NCBI RefSeq assembly: GCF_001854185.1
Contig: NZ_CP017603.1
Coordinates: forward strand, 3,844,001-3,908,000
Direction: 5' to 3'
DNA: 64,000 bases
Origin: Clostridium formicaceticum
GTDB taxonomy: Bacteria > Bacillota > Clostridia > Peptostreptococcales > Natronincolaceae
Position 1 is the stretch's first letter; each line of letters begins with the position of its first letter. The notes under the pieces were generated by a model. That model had not been told where the DNA came from. It was given only the letters and a program-made list of their open reading frames with translations, and made no database searches. This document shows positions 42,214 to 51,515 of the stretch, piece by piece. Both the position numbers and the translations under genes were made by a program.

Positions 42214-43845
42214 TTAAATCCTGAAGTGCTTCAGCAAAGCCTGCATGCTTCTTGATACTTCTGCTAGAAGATTAGCATTATGAGCAATTTCCTCTGACAT
42301 AGCACTTTGTTCCTCAATGGTTGCTGCAATATCCTGCATTGCTTCTGAAGTAGTCTGAGTTGCTTCATTCACTGCCGCTGTTTTCTTTTCTAATTCAAAA
42401 CTAGCTTCATTTAACGCTAAGGTGAGCTCTCCATTCTGTTTCATTTGTTCTGTTATCCTTTCTAATGAATCTAGAATTTCTTTAATACTTTCCCCTGTTT
42501 CTCCAATAACAAGGCTTCCTTTTTCTACTTCTTGACTGCCTGCTTCCATAGCTGCTACTGCTTCCTTTGTCTTTTCCTGCGTTTCAGTAATGATTTTCAT
42601 GATTTCCTGAGCTGAGTGGCTAGAATCCTCCGCTAGTTTTCTTACTTCTTCTGCCACTACCGCAAAACCCCTACCATATTCACCAGCTCTAGCAGCTTCG
42701 ATAGCTGCGTTCAGCGCTAATAAATTGGTTTGTTCTGCAATACTGGTAATCGTATGAATAATATCTCCAATTTTTTGAGACTTTTCCTCTAGGTCCTTTA
42801 GAACATAGGTAGATGCTTGAAAAGATGCTTGGATTACTTCCATTTGTTGAATAGAAGATACGATAGCACGATTTCCTTTTTGTCCTTTTAACATACCCTC
42901 TTCTCCTGAAATCATTGCTGTTTTCATACTTCCAGCTAATTGTTGCATATTAATGGAAACCCTTTGTATAAATTCCGAAACTTCCTCCATTGCTGCTACC
43001 TGTTCCTGAGCCCCTGCACTGATCTCCTCTATGCTGGCAGCTATGCTTTCCGTACCTTTTTGCACCTCATCAGTAGCTATTTCCTGTTCAGAGGCACTTT
43101 TAGCCACTTGATATCCCATATCTAGCAACTTACCTACTAACATGTTTAAGCCTCTGCTAAGTTTGTTTGTTTCAGATAATAATTGCCCTAAAGCATCCTT
43201 ACGTTGGTTTTCTTGGTGAAAGGTCATGTCTCCGTTTACAACTTTCTTCATGCCTTTTTGAACAGCATGAATAATTTTTCTCTGATTTTTCACAAAAGAA
43301 TAAGCCGTAATAGAAGCAGCAACAACTCCTGTAACCCCTCCTACAAAAAGTGAAGTACTTGACATCCCCCCCGCATAAGTGACCAACATCGTTAAAATCA
43401 GAGGGACTATTGTCATTATCATACTCTTTAATATTAAATTGTTTTCAATTTTTATGACACCTACCCTCAAAGTATAAAGACGTTCTCCCTTTATTCGTAT
43501 AGGACTGGCAGCATCTATCACTATTTCTCCTGTATCACGGTAGTATACCTGTACAACTGATTCATTCGATTCTATACCCCTGCGGGCAACATCATCAAAA
43601 AATACCATGCCTTCGCGGAAAGGATTCGTATGTACTAGACTGACACCTTCCATATTTGATATCAGTATATATTCTACGTCCTCTAACTGTTTTTGAAAAG
43701 CTTTATACAGTTTTTCACTTCCCCCCTGATCTAATGGCGTTAATGTCAGAATTTCTTCTGCAATAGCAGCCATTTCTTTAGAAATTCTCAATGCTTGTCT
43801 TGCAATTCCTGACTGCTGATTTAATGAGCCTTTTCTTATTGCCAT
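42214..43845 (-). CDS. Methyl-accepting chemotaxis protein
   Basis: 543 residues from ATG 43845 with AGGAGGTGCAGTG upstream. An N-terminal sensor region (single Cache-like pattern, about residues 20-130: [30 protein letters not shown]) lacks an obvious first helix, then two helices near residues 140-185 and a HAMP-like linker precede the signalling domain. The hairpin tip [38 protein letters not shown] is the universal MCP signature. It reports an unknown ligand to CheA/CheW. The absence of a clear helix before the sensor suggests cytoplasmic or membrane-associated sensing. Confidence 0.92.
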   Translation of the reverse strand: MAIRKGSLNQQSGIARQALRISKEMAAIAEEILTLTPLDQGGSEKLYKAFQKQLEDVEYILISNMEGVSLVHTNPFREGMVFFDDVARRGIESNESVVQVYYRDTGEIVIDAASPIRIKGERLYTLRVGVIKIENNLILKSMIMTIVPLILTMLVTYAGGMSSTSLFVGGVTGVVAASITAYSFVKNQRKIIHAVQKGMKKVVNGDMTFHQENQRKDALGQLLSETNKLSRGLNMLVGKLLDMGYQVAKSASEQEIATDEVQKGTESIAASIEEISAGAQEQVAAMEEVSEFIQRVSINMQQLAGSMKTAMISGEEGMLKGQKGNRAIVSSIQQMEVIQASFQASTYVLKDLEEKSQKIGDIIHTITSIAEQTNLLALNAAIEAARAGEYGRGFAVVAEEVRKLAEDSSHSAQEIMKIITETQEKTKEAVAAMEAGSQEVEKGSLVIGETGESIKEILDSLERITEQMKQNGELTLALNEASFELEKKTAAVNEATQTTSEAMQDIAATIEEQSAMSEEIAHNANLLAEVSRSMQALLKHFRI

Positions 43846-43995
43846 CACTGCACCTCCTGTAGAATATATGAACTACTTTATTTGTTGAATGTTTATTACC
43901 AAATACTAATTAGTAATTACTCATTATTGTATTATTCTGTATATTACCCTGAATTCCTTTTATCAATCTTATAAAATCATTAAAAAACTACCTAA

Positions 43996-44042
43996 AAAAA
44001 CATCCTTGATGCAGTTCAAAACGCATCAAGGATGTTTTTTTA
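43996..44042. terminator. Bidirectional terminator
   Basis: AAAACATCCTTGATGC pairs perfectly with GCATCAAGGATGTTTT, followed by a T run. It ends the ANTAR regulator transcript (-). Confidence 0.9.
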
Positions 44043-44053
44043 TTTTTATTATA

Positions 44054-44623
44054 TTAAGAATATTCAGATATTATTGTTTCTGCCATTTTTTCAATAGGTG
44101 TACAGGCATCCATGCTTTTCTTTCTTAATAGTTTATAGGCATCATTTTCAGACATTTTTAACTTTTCCATAAGAATTCCCTTTGCTCTATCGATCTTCTT
44201 CCTTCCAGCTAAAGAACTTTCTAATTTCTCTACCTGTTTCTCTAGAAAATTAATTTTTTCAACACTTGTTAGGATAAACTCTATCATTTGGTAGAGCTGA
44301 GGTGCATTGACAGGCTTAGATATATAGGCACATACCTTCATTTTTTTAAGCTGTTCATGAAAAAAGTCATCTGGTTTACTTGTAATAAAAAGAACTGTCG
44401 AAAGTCCATCACCTTCAATAATTCCAGCCAATTTATGAGGGCTCATGCCCCATATCCCCGTATCTATTAAGACCAGCTTAGGGAAAATACTTCTACAAAT
44501 TCTTAAAGTACCAGCAGCATCAGAAGCCTCATATACTTTGTACCCCTTCTTCATCAGTGCAGTGTAAATCCATTTTCTGGATGTTTCTCCGCTATCTGCC
44601 ACTAAAATACTGTACCCCCTCAT
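44054..44623 (-). CDS. ANTAR-domain response regulator
   Basis: 189 residues from ATG 44623 (MRGYSILVADSGETS), preceded by GGGGTGAGTAGT. A receiver domain has acceptor Asp in LVLIDTGIWG and the conserved Lys in YISKPV, although the first acidic pair is reduced to a single Asp (VADSGE). The C-terminal ANTAR domain reads RKKIDRAKGILMEKLKMSENDAYKLLRKKSMD, an RNA-binding three-helix unit that prevents termination at paired hairpins. It follows glnA by 83 bases on the same strand, and a terminator hairpin with an ANTAR-like loop lies in the glnA leader (46080-46135), so it probably controls glnA. Confidence 0.92.
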   Translation of the reverse strand: MRGYSILVADSGETSRKWIYTALMKKGYKVYEASDAAGTLRICRSIFPKLVLIDTGIWGMSPHKLAGIIEGDGLSTVLFITSKPDDFFHEQLKKMKVCAYISKPVNAPQLYQMIEFILTSVEKINFLEKQVEKLESSLAGRKKIDRAKGILMEKLKMSENDAYKLLRKKSMDACTPIEKMAETIISEYS

Positions 44624-44705
44624 ACTACTCACCCCAAACTGCAAAATATAGTTTTATAGATATTCAATGGAGGAAAAGGGCTACCCCTGAAGGCACCCTT
44701 TTCTA

Positions 44706-46040
44706 TTAAAACTTTCTTAGGTATCTGTCTAACTCCCATTGACTGACATATCTTGAATACTCGCTCCATTCTAGCAGTGCTGCATCTGAAAACTTTTCAA
44801 AAATATGTGCGCCAAGAGCTTCTTTTAGCACTTCATCTTTAGACAATTCTTGAATTGCTTCATACAAGTTGGTAGGAAGACCTTCTATACCTTTTTCCTT
44901 CATCTCTTCATCGCTCATATGATATACATTACTGCAAACAGGTGCTGGTGGCTCTATTTCGTTCTTAATACCATCTAAACCTGCTTTTAAAACAGCTGCT
45001 AATGCTAAATATGGGTTAGCAGATGGATCTGGATTTCTTAATTCTATTCTTGTTGAATTTCCTCTTTTTGCTGGTATTCTGATTAAAGGACTTCTATTGC
45101 TAGAGGACCAAGCAATTAATACCGGTGCTTCATAGCCTGGAACTAATCTTTTATAAGAGTTAATGGTAGGATTTGTAACAGCTGCAAAAGCTTTTGCATG
45201 CTTCACAATTCCTCCTAAATAGTGGTAAGCCGCTTTAGAAAGTTTCAAAGGATCACTTTCATCATAAAAAGCATTTTTACCATCTAAAGTTGCTAATGAC
45301 ATATTAATGTGCATTCCTGATCCATTGATACCAAACTTTGGTTTAGGCATAAATGTGGCATGAAGACCATGTCTTTGAGCAATGATTCTTACCGCCATTT
45401 TAAAGGTCATGATATTATCAGCCGTTGCTAAAGCATCTGCATATAAGAAGTCTATCTCATGTTGCCCTTGAGCTACTTCATGGTGAGAAGCCTCTATTTC
45501 AAAGCCCATTTGCTTTAAAGTAATTGTCATATCTTTTCTAGCATCTCCACCTAAATCTACAGGTGCTAAGTCAAAATAACCTGCATTATCATGGGTATCT
45601 AAGGTTGGCTCTCCTCTTTCATTTGTATGGAATAAGAAAAATTCACACTCTGGACCAACATTCATAATATAACCCATTTCTTCTGCTTCTTTTAATACTC
45701 TTTTTAATGTGTTTCTAGGACAACCATCAAAAGGTGTTCCATCTGGTCTGTAAACATCACAAATCATCCTCGCTTCCCTAGATCCATTTGTCCAAGGAAA
45801 TACCACAAAAGTAGAAAGGTCTGGCCTTAAATACATATCTGATTCTTCGATTCTAACAAAACCATCGATGGAAGAACCATCAAACATAATTTCGTTATCT
45901 AGGGCCTTCTCTAATTGTTCGATGGTAATAGAAATGTTTTTCATTACCCCCATAATGTCTGTGAATTGTAAGTGAATGAATTCAAGTTCAAGCTCCTTTG
46001 CTTTTTGTAAAATTTCTTCCTTGCTATAATTGGTTTTCAT
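44706..46040 (-). CDS. glnA: Glutamine synthetase, type I
   Basis: Makes glutamine from glutamate, ammonia and ATP. 444 residues from ATG 46040 ([18 protein letters not shown]), with AGGGGG upstream; a 35-codon in-frame extension overlaps the leader hairpin and is rejected. Landmarks: DGSSIDGF near residue 56, the metal and active-site stretches GPECEFFLF and [31 protein letters not shown] and [13 protein letters not shown]. Length and absence of a clear adenylylation motif fit the GSI-alpha type of Clostridia. The leader carries an intrinsic terminator, and an ANTAR regulator is encoded just downstream. Confidence 0.97.
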   Translation of the reverse strand: MKTNYSKEEILQKAKELELEFIHLQFTDIMGVMKNISITIEQLEKALDNEIMFDGSSIDGFVRIEESDMYLRPDLSTFVVFPWTNGSREARMICDVYRPDGTPFDGCPRNTLKRVLKEAEEMGYIMNVGPECEFFLFHTNERGEPTLDTHDNAGYFDLAPVDLGGDARKDMTITLKQMGFEIEASHHEVAQGQHEIDFLYADALATADNIMTFKMAVRIIAQRHGLHATFMPKPKFGINGSGMHINMSLATLDGKNAFYDESDPLKLSKAAYHYLGGIVKHAKAFAAVTNPTINSYKRLVPGYEAPVLIAWSSSNRSPLIRIPAKRGNSTRIELRNPDPSANPYLALAAVLKAGLDGIKNEIEPPAPVCSNVYHMSDEEMKEKGIEGLPTNLYEAIQELSKDEVLKEALGAHIFEKFSDAALLEWSEYSRYVSQWELDRYLRKF

Positions 46041-46079
46041 CAATATAACCCCCTTGCTAATATTGTTATTGACTAAATA

Positions 46080-46135
46080 TAAAAAAGCGACCACAACATA
46101 AGGAATGATTTCTTTACTTCCTCTGTAGCGGACGC
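46080..46135 (-). promoter_or_regulatory. glnA leader terminator/attenuator with ANTAR-like loop
   Basis: In the RNA, GCGUCCGCUACA pairs with UGUUGUGGUCGC, an inner AGGAA/UUCCU stem continues it, and the outer stem is followed by U6, all before the glnA ribosome site. The apical region can form a six-base loop AAAGAA (A at position 1, G at position 4), the ANTAR target rule. A short stem AAGUU/AACUU just upstream may be part of the first hairpin. Antitermination is inferred. Confidence 0.65.
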
Positions 46136-46172
46136 CTTTGCCCATAAGTTATTTAACTTGTTTATATTATAT

Positions 46173-46201
46173 ATTATACAGTATACAGTAAAGAATTGCA
46201 A
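46173..46201 (-). promoter_or_regulatory. glnA promoter
   Basis: TTGCAA, 17-base spacer and TATAAT on the minus strand. The start of RNA would lie near 46166, giving a leader of about 125 bases that includes the attenuator. Confidence 0.75.
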
Positions 46202-46253
46202 TACTTTTTTTAAGTTTTTTTATTATTTTTATTGTTTTGTAATTAAAAATATT

Positions 46254-47687
46254 CTAATCATTCAGTTTACTTGTAATAATTTCCTTTACCAGTTTCGGAT
46301 TCGCTTTCCCTCCTGTAGTCTTCATGATCTGCCCCATTAAATAACCTACCGCTTGAGATTTGCCATTTTTGTAGTCCTCTACAGCCTGAGGGTGTTGCGC
46401 AATGATATCTATTACTACTTTTTCTAATTCCTCCGTACCACTAATTTGCTTTAATCCTTTTTCCTGCACCACTTCATCAGGAGTTTTTTCAGTTCCCCAT
46501 AACTCTTCAAATACTTCCTTCGCCGCAGTACGACTGATTTTTCCTTCATCAATCATTTTTAGTAATTGCACAATGTATTGTGGTTTTAGAGATATTTCTA
46601 GTATTTCCTCCTCATCCTTGAGGAGTCGTAACATATCCACAGTAATCCAATTGGCAGCTTCTACTGGTGTAGCGCCCAGTGCCACAACTTTTTCAAAGTA
46701 GTCTGCTAATGCTTTTTTCCCTACCAAAATATCCACCTGCATCTTTTGCACCCCGTATTTTTCAATAAAACGGGCCCTTTTTTCTGCTGGTAATTCTGGA
46801 AGATTTTTTTGTATTTCTTCTATTTTATGCTGATCAATGACCACTGGAGGCAAATCTGGTTCTGGAAAATATCTATAATCATGGGATTCCTCTTTACTCC
46901 TCATGGCAATCGTCTTGCCCTTAGCAGCATCCCATTTTCTCGTCTCCTGCTGAATTTTATGCCCTTCTCCATAAAGGTATAACTCCTGTTGACGTTTTTC
47001 TTCTTTTTTTAAAGCCTTTAAAATTTCTTTAAAAGAGTTAAGGTTTTTAATTTCCACTCTAGTATTTAATGTCTCTGTTCCAGCCTGTCGTAGAGAAATA
47101 TTGGCATCACATCTTAAAGACCCCTGCTCCATTCTACAGTCTGAGATATTTGCATATTGTAAAATTTCCTTTAGGTTTTTTAAAAAGGCAACTGCTTCCT
47201 CTGGAGATCTTAAATCCGGCTCTGTTACAATCTCTATTAAAGGTACGCCTGTTCTATTATAGTCTATCAATGTTGTAGCTTCTTCTTCTAAATGCAACAG
47301 CTTACCAGCGTCTTCCTCCATATGAATTCGTGTAATTCGTACTCTTTTCTTTTTTCCCTCTACTTCGATATCCACATAACCCTTCACACAAATAGGTAGG
47401 TCAAATTGAGAAATTTGATATGCCTTAGGTAAGTCTGGATAGAAATAATTTTTTCTGTCAAATTTATTAACAGTATTAATTTCGCAGTTTATAGCTCTTC
47501 CAGCTCTAATGGCTAATGCAACAGCTTCTTCATTCAGTACCGGTAAAGTGCCTGGAAGCCCAGTGCAAACAGGACAAGTATTTTCATTAGGTGCTGCACC
47601 AAATTCAGTGGAACAGGAACAAAATATTTTTGACTTTGTAAGTAATTCAACATGTATTTCTAGCCCTATGATGGTCTCAAAAATCAT
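46254..47687 (-). CDS. gatB: Asp/Glu-tRNA amidotransferase subunit B
   Basis: tRNA-binding subunit that phosphorylates the misacylated Asp-tRNA-Asn (or Glu-tRNA-Gln) for amidation. 477 residues opening ETIIGLEIHVELLTKSKIFC, with VCTGLPGTLPVLN, DRKNYFYPDLPKAYQISQF and the C-terminal tRNA-binding YqeY-like tail ending GKANPKLVKEIITSKL. Length is typical. AAGGAGGTGTAACT precedes the ATG. Last gene of aspS-gatC-gatA-gatB. Confidence 0.96.
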   Translation of the reverse strand: MIFETIIGLEIHVELLTKSKIFCSCSTEFGAAPNENTCPVCTGLPGTLPVLNEEAVALAIRAGRAINCEINTVNKFDRKNYFYPDLPKAYQISQFDLPICVKGYVDIEVEGKKKRVRITRIHMEEDAGKLLHLEEEATTLIDYNRTGVPLIEIVTEPDLRSPEEAVAFLKNLKEILQYANISDCRMEQGSLRCDANISLRQAGTETLNTRVEIKNLNSFKEILKALKKEEKRQQELYLYGEGHKIQQETRKWDAAKGKTIAMRSKEESHDYRYFPEPDLPPVVIDQHKIEEIQKNLPELPAEKRARFIEKYGVQKMQVDILVGKKALADYFEKVVALGATPVEAANWITVDMLRLLKDEEEILEISLKPQYIVQLLKMIDEGKISRTAAKEVFEELWGTEKTPDEVVQEKGLKQISGTEELEKVVIDIIAQHPQAVEDYKNGKSQAVGYLMGQIMKTTGGKANPKLVKEIITSKLND

Positions 47688-47689
47688 AG

Positions 47690-49162
47690 TTACACCTCCT
47701 TAAAATCAGCTATTTCTTTATAAATTCCTAGTTCTTGCTCTAATTGATGGGCCACGGTCAATAATTTCTTTTCATCATAGTGATTTCCTATTAACTGTAG
47801 TCCTATTGGCAGTTTGGTTTTACTAAAACCACAGGGTATTGTGATGGCTGGTAGGCCAGCAATATTAATATTTACTGTGTAGATATCTGCTAAATACATT
47901 TCTAAAGGGTCTTCTGTCTTTTCCCCTGCGCCAAAGGGTAGCACTGGTGAGGTAGGACTTAGAATAACATCATATTTATCAAAGGCTTCTTTAAAAGTAG
48001 CTCTAATTTTCTCCTTCATCATCATGGCTTTTTTATAATAGGCATCATAGTAACCTGATGAAAGAACGTAGGTACCTAACATAATTCTTCTTTTGACTTC
48101 CTTGCCAAAAGCTTCTGTCCTACTTTTCATCATCAACTCATGAATTCCCTCGAATTCTTCTGCACGATATCCATAACGCACCCCATCATATCTAGCAAGA
48201 TTAGAACTGGCTTCAGCAGAAGATAAAATATAATAAGCCGACAATCCTGTATCTACAATAGGCAAAGAAAACTCTTCCACTACTGCCCCCATTTTTTCTA
48301 GCAGCTTGATAGCTTCTTTTATACTATAAGCAATTTCTTGATCTAATCCCTCTTGGAAAAATTCTTTCGGTAAACCAATTTTAAATCCTGCAATTTTTTT
48401 GTCTAAATCTGTTAAATAATCCTCCGTATCCCCCCCTTGATAGCTGGTGGCATCCATTAGGTCTTTTCCTTGCATCACCTGTAATGCTAAAGCACAGTCC
48501 TTTACGGTTCTACCAAAGGGCCCTATTTGATCTAACGAGGAAGCAAAAGCAATCAATCCATATCTTGATATCAAACCATAGGTAGGCTTCAATCCCACCA
48601 CGCCGCAAAAAGCTGCCGGCTGTCTTATAGAACCTCCTGTATCAGAACCGATCGTTAGCGGAGCAAAACCTGCTGCTAACGCTGCGGCAGAACCACCAGA
48701 AGAACCACCAGGAACTTTTTGAAGATGCCAAGGATTTCTTGTGGTCTTAAAAGCAGAGTTTTCTGTAGAAGAACCCATTGCAAATTCATCCATGTTGGCT
48801 TTTCCTATGATAACAGCATCTGCTTCCTTCAATTTTTTGATAATCGTAGCATCATAGGGAGGGACAAAATCCTGCAGCATTTTAGAAGCACAGGTGGTTT
48901 TCATACCCTTAGTGCATATATTATCTTTGATGGCCACCGGAATCCCTCCTAGTGGGCCTAATGACTCTCCCTTTTCCAGTTTTTGGTCTAGCTCTTCCGC
49001 CGTCTTAAGGGCCTCTTCTTCACAAAGGGTAATAAAGGCATTCACCCTTCCCTCTTCAGAAGCTATCCTCTCATAATAGGCTTTTACTACTTCTTTTACA
49101 GTGAAGGCTTTTTTTCTATAACCCTCTTTGATCTCTTCAATTGTCATCTCTTGAATTTTCAT
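47690..49162 (-). CDS. gatA: Asp/Glu-tRNA amidotransferase subunit A
   Basis: Amidase subunit that releases ammonia from glutamine. 490 residues with the amidase signature GGSSGGSAAALAAGFAPLTIGSDTGGSIRQPAAFCG (catalytic Ser-cisSer-Lys triad, the Lys in VAIKDNICTKG). It lies two bases upstream of gatB and 10 bases after gatC. The set forms the GatCAB complex. Confidence 0.96.
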   Translation of the reverse strand: MKIQEMTIEEIKEGYRKKAFTVKEVVKAYYERIASEEGRVNAFITLCEEEALKTAEELDQKLEKGESLGPLGGIPVAIKDNICTKGMKTTCASKMLQDFVPPYDATIIKKLKEADAVIIGKANMDEFAMGSSTENSAFKTTRNPWHLQKVPGGSSGGSAAALAAGFAPLTIGSDTGGSIRQPAAFCGVVGLKPTYGLISRYGLIAFASSLDQIGPFGRTVKDCALALQVMQGKDLMDATSYQGGDTEDYLTDLDKKIAGFKIGLPKEFFQEGLDQEIAYSIKEAIKLLEKMGAVVEEFSLPIVDTGLSAYYILSSAEASSNLARYDGVRYGYRAEEFEGIHELMMKSRTEAFGKEVKRRIMLGTYVLSSGYYDAYYKKAMMMKEKIRATFKEAFDKYDVILSPTSPVLPFGAGEKTEDPLEMYLADIYTVNINIAGLPAITIPCGFSKTKLPIGLQLIGNHYDEKKLLTVAHQLEQELGIYKEIADFKEV

Positions 49163-49172
49163 GACTTCACCT

Positions 49173-49457
49173 CTATTCTATAACCTTAGGAATTTCAATA
49201 AAACCTTCCCGCATTTTTTTTACATTTTGGTATAACTCCTTCTTGTTATGAAGGTTTTGTGTTTCATCTTTTCTTATTACTGGTGTTCTTTCATGGAAGT
49301 TATTAAGATCTGTTGCACTTAGATCCTCTTTGTTTAAATTATCGAAATGAGATAAAACTCCTTCAAAATCCTTAGCAAAACGTTGTGCCTCTTCCTCTGT
49401 AAACTGTAATTTTGCAAGCTTAGCTATATAGTTTACTTCTTCAATCGTCAACTTCAT
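49173..49457 (-). CDS. gatC: Asp/Glu-tRNA amidotransferase subunit C
   Basis: 94-residue subunit that holds GatA and GatB together. LTIEEVNYIAKLAKLQFTEEEAQRF followed by LSHFDNLNKEDLSATD and a C-terminal NVKKMREGFIEIPKVIE match GatC. It lies between aspS and gatA with spacings of about 10 bases. Confidence 0.95.
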   Translation of the reverse strand: MKLTIEEVNYIAKLAKLQFTEEEAQRFAKDFEGVLSHFDNLNKEDLSATDLNNFHERTPVIRKDETQNLHNKKELYQNVKKMREGFIEIPKVIE

Positions 49458-49467
49458 TTTATCCCTC

Positions 49468-50757
49468 CTAAGGTGTAATCCTTCCCATATCTCTAGGTAA
49501 CAAAGTAGCCTCTCTAATATTTTGTAGTTCTAAAATCTTCATGGTAAGTCGCTCAAGACCCATAGCAAATCCTCCGTGGGGGGGCATTCCATATTTAAAG
49601 CTTTCTACATAGAAGCCAAAATCCTCAGGATTTCCTCCAAATTTAACGATATTTTCCTTCAACATTTCATAGTCATGAATCCGCTGTCCTCCCGTTGTGA
49701 TCTCTAGCCCTTTATAGATTAAGTCGAAACTTTTTGTCATGCCTTCGTGGACTTCATCGGGCATAGTATACATTGGACGCTTTACAGCAGGATATTTTGT
49801 TAAAAATACAAAATCGCTGTTGTACTTTTCTTTTACATACTTAGAAAACAGTATTTCTCCTTCAGCATCTAAATTTCCCACTGGAGATTTTTTATCATAG
49901 ACCTCCAATAGTATTCTTTGCGCTTCAAATAGTGGAATTCGGGGAATTTCTTGTATTTCAGGCAATTCTAGAGCATACATCTTTAATTCTTTTTCACAGC
50001 TACTTTTTAAATGTTGAAACAAATGCTGAATAAATTGTTGTTGTATATTCATCAAATCTTCTTCATCTTGAATAAAGCCGGTTTCCACATCCAAACTGAC
50101 ATATTCATTAAGATGTCTCCAAGTATTATGCAACTCTGCTCTATAGGCGTGACCTATTTCAAATACTGATTCGAAACCTGCACCTACCATCATTTGCTTA
50201 TAAAATTGAGGACTTTGTGCTAAAAAAGCTCTTGTATCAAAGTAGTTGACAGTGAACAGTTCTGATCCTCCCTCTGTTCCTGAAGCAATGATTTTTGGCG
50301 TATGGATTTCTGAAAATCCCTGACCCTTAAAATAATCTCTAAAAGCAGTTACAATTTCCTCTTGAACCTTAAAGATGGCTCTTCTATCAGGTCGTCTAAG
50401 ACTGATATACCTATGATCTAATTCCATTTCCAAAGAAGTATTCACCTTTTTTTGGTTGATGCTAAAGGGCAAAAGATCGTAATAAACATTACCAATAATG
50501 CTTAGATCTTTTATGTGTATTTCTATACCTCCCTCCGCTTTTTCATTCTTAACAGGTACACCCATTACCTCTATTGCCATCTCGGTTTTAAGGTTTTCTA
50601 AAGCATCTAAATCCTCCAATAACAACTGTACAACCCCTGTTTTATCTCTCAAAGAAACAAATGCGAATGTTTTGAATTTTTTGATTTTGTAAATCCAACC
50701 TTTTAACAAAACAGCTTCTTCTTCACCTTTTATTTCTGTAATAAAGCTTCTTTTCAT
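49468..50757 (-). CDS. aspS: Aspartyl-tRNA synthetase, archaeal-type (likely non-discriminating)
   Basis: 429 residues from ATG 50757 (MKRSFITEIKGEEEAVLLKG) with GGAGTGA upstream. An OB-fold anticodon domain (residues 15-100) is followed by the class II core: motif 2 in FEIGHAYRAELHNTWRHLNEY and motif 3 GFAMGLERLTMKILELQNIREATLLPRD. It is the compact archaeal type, without the bacterial GAD insertion. In an operon with gatCAB and under an Asn-specific T-box it most likely charges Asp onto tRNA-Asn for amidation; gene symbol aspS is used in the broad sense. Confidence 0.9.
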   Translation of the reverse strand: MKRSFITEIKGEEEAVLLKGWIYKIKKFKTFAFVSLRDKTGVVQLLLEDLDALENLKTEMAIEVMGVPVKNEKAEGGIEIHIKDLSIIGNVYYDLLPFSINQKKVNTSLEMELDHRYISLRRPDRRAIFKVQEEIVTAFRDYFKGQGFSEIHTPKIIASGTEGGSELFTVNYFDTRAFLAQSPQFYKQMMVGAGFESVFEIGHAYRAELHNTWRHLNEYVSLDVETGFIQDEEDLMNIQQQFIQHLFQHLKSSCEKELKMYALELPEIQEIPRIPLFEAQRILLEVYDKKSPVGNLDAEGEILFSKYVKEKYNSDFVFLTKYPAVKRPMYTMPDEVHEGMTKSFDLIYKGLEITTGGQRIHDYEMLKENIVKFGGNPEDFGFYVESFKYGMPPHGGFAMGLERLTMKILELQNIREATLLPRDMGRITP

Positions 50758-50852
50758 CTTGATCACTCCATTCAAACATTTTTTTGTTAATGAATGACCG
50801 GTCATTAAATACAACTACTTAAAACTCATTACCTTCATGCATGAAAGTTTAA

Positions 50853-51135
50853 AATAAAAAAACCCTTCGTCTCCTCATAAAAGGGACGAAAGGTTACTTC
50901 GCGGTACCACCCTGATTAACTAAATAAATTAGTTCAGCTCAATAAGCACAGAATAGCCTATCTATTCGATGCTTTTCAACGGTTAACGGGTTGAATCCGT
51001 CTAAGCCTACTCTCACCAAAGGATTTCAGTTAGAAACTCAAGGATGTTCTTCGATATGTGCGTCGTATTGGTCTCTCACCACCACCAACTCGCTTAAACT
51101 ACTTCACATACGTACTCTTCCTATCATCGTCTTTA
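50853..51135 (-). ncRNA. T-box leader, Asn (AAC) specifier, of aspS-gatCAB
   Basis: The minus strand has the T-box sequence GGTGGTACCGCG, the stem I AGAGTA motif and a terminator (CCTTTCGTC/GACGAAGG then T7). In the specifier loop the 3' side reads GAAG-AAC-A-UCC, so the codon is AAC (Asn). Uncharged tRNA-Asn would switch on the operon. Confidence 0.88.
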
Positions 51136-51218
51136 TCTGTGTAAAACACATTTCAATATTTATTGTTGTTAATTATAATTTTTTTATACTTCATTGTCAA
51201 TAGTTTTTTGAATATTTT

Positions 51219-51515
51219 TTATTTATTTTCCTGAATCAATACATGTATATCATCAAACAAAGCAGCGTTATAATCCTCGCATACACAAACCTCCATCACA
51301 TCATAAAGCTTCTCCAATTGCTTAATGATTTGCTCCATCCTTTCGTCCTTTTTAACTAGTAAATACATTCTACTTACCTTTCCATTTTCCAATCTTCCAC
51401 ATAAAATTCCTTCTAAGTTAAAAGCCCTTCTGGAGAAAAGTCCTGTAATATGGGACATTACTCCTGGGTGATTGTTTACTGTAAGTTGAATAATAACATT
51501 TGATGTTTTATGCAA
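51219..51515 (-). CDS. ilvN: Acetolactate synthase small subunit
   Basis: Regulatory ACT-domain subunit that gives valine feedback. 98 residues: VIIQLTVNNHPGVMSHITGLFSRRAFNLEGILCGR is the ACT domain with the valine-site region NHPGV. It is short, lacking the C-terminal half seen in IlvH of other bacteria. The TTG start at 51515 follows GGAGGAAAACAAC and lies inside the ilvB end (8-base overlap). In Clostridia such short IlvN forms are usual. Confidence 0.88.
   Translation of the reverse strand: MHKTSNVIIQLTVNNHPGVMSHITGLFSRRAFNLEGILCGRLENGKVSRMYLLVKKDERMEQIIKQLEKLYDVMEVCVCEDYNAALFDDIHVLIQENK

Noticed and set aside
46040-46145. 35-codon N-terminal extension of glnA
   Set aside because: It would translate through the leader terminator and ignores the AGGGGG site before ATG 46040; glutamine synthetases of this class start near MKTNYS.
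46080-46166. Glutamine riboswitch (glnA motif) in the glnA leader
   Set aside because: I did not see the conserved core of that motif; the hairpin with terminal U run and ANTAR-like loop explains the region better.
51050-51075. TATGTGCGTCG resembling a piece of the sequence at 21547
   Set aside because: This lies within stem I of the Asn T-box and is explained by that structure; the match is by chance.
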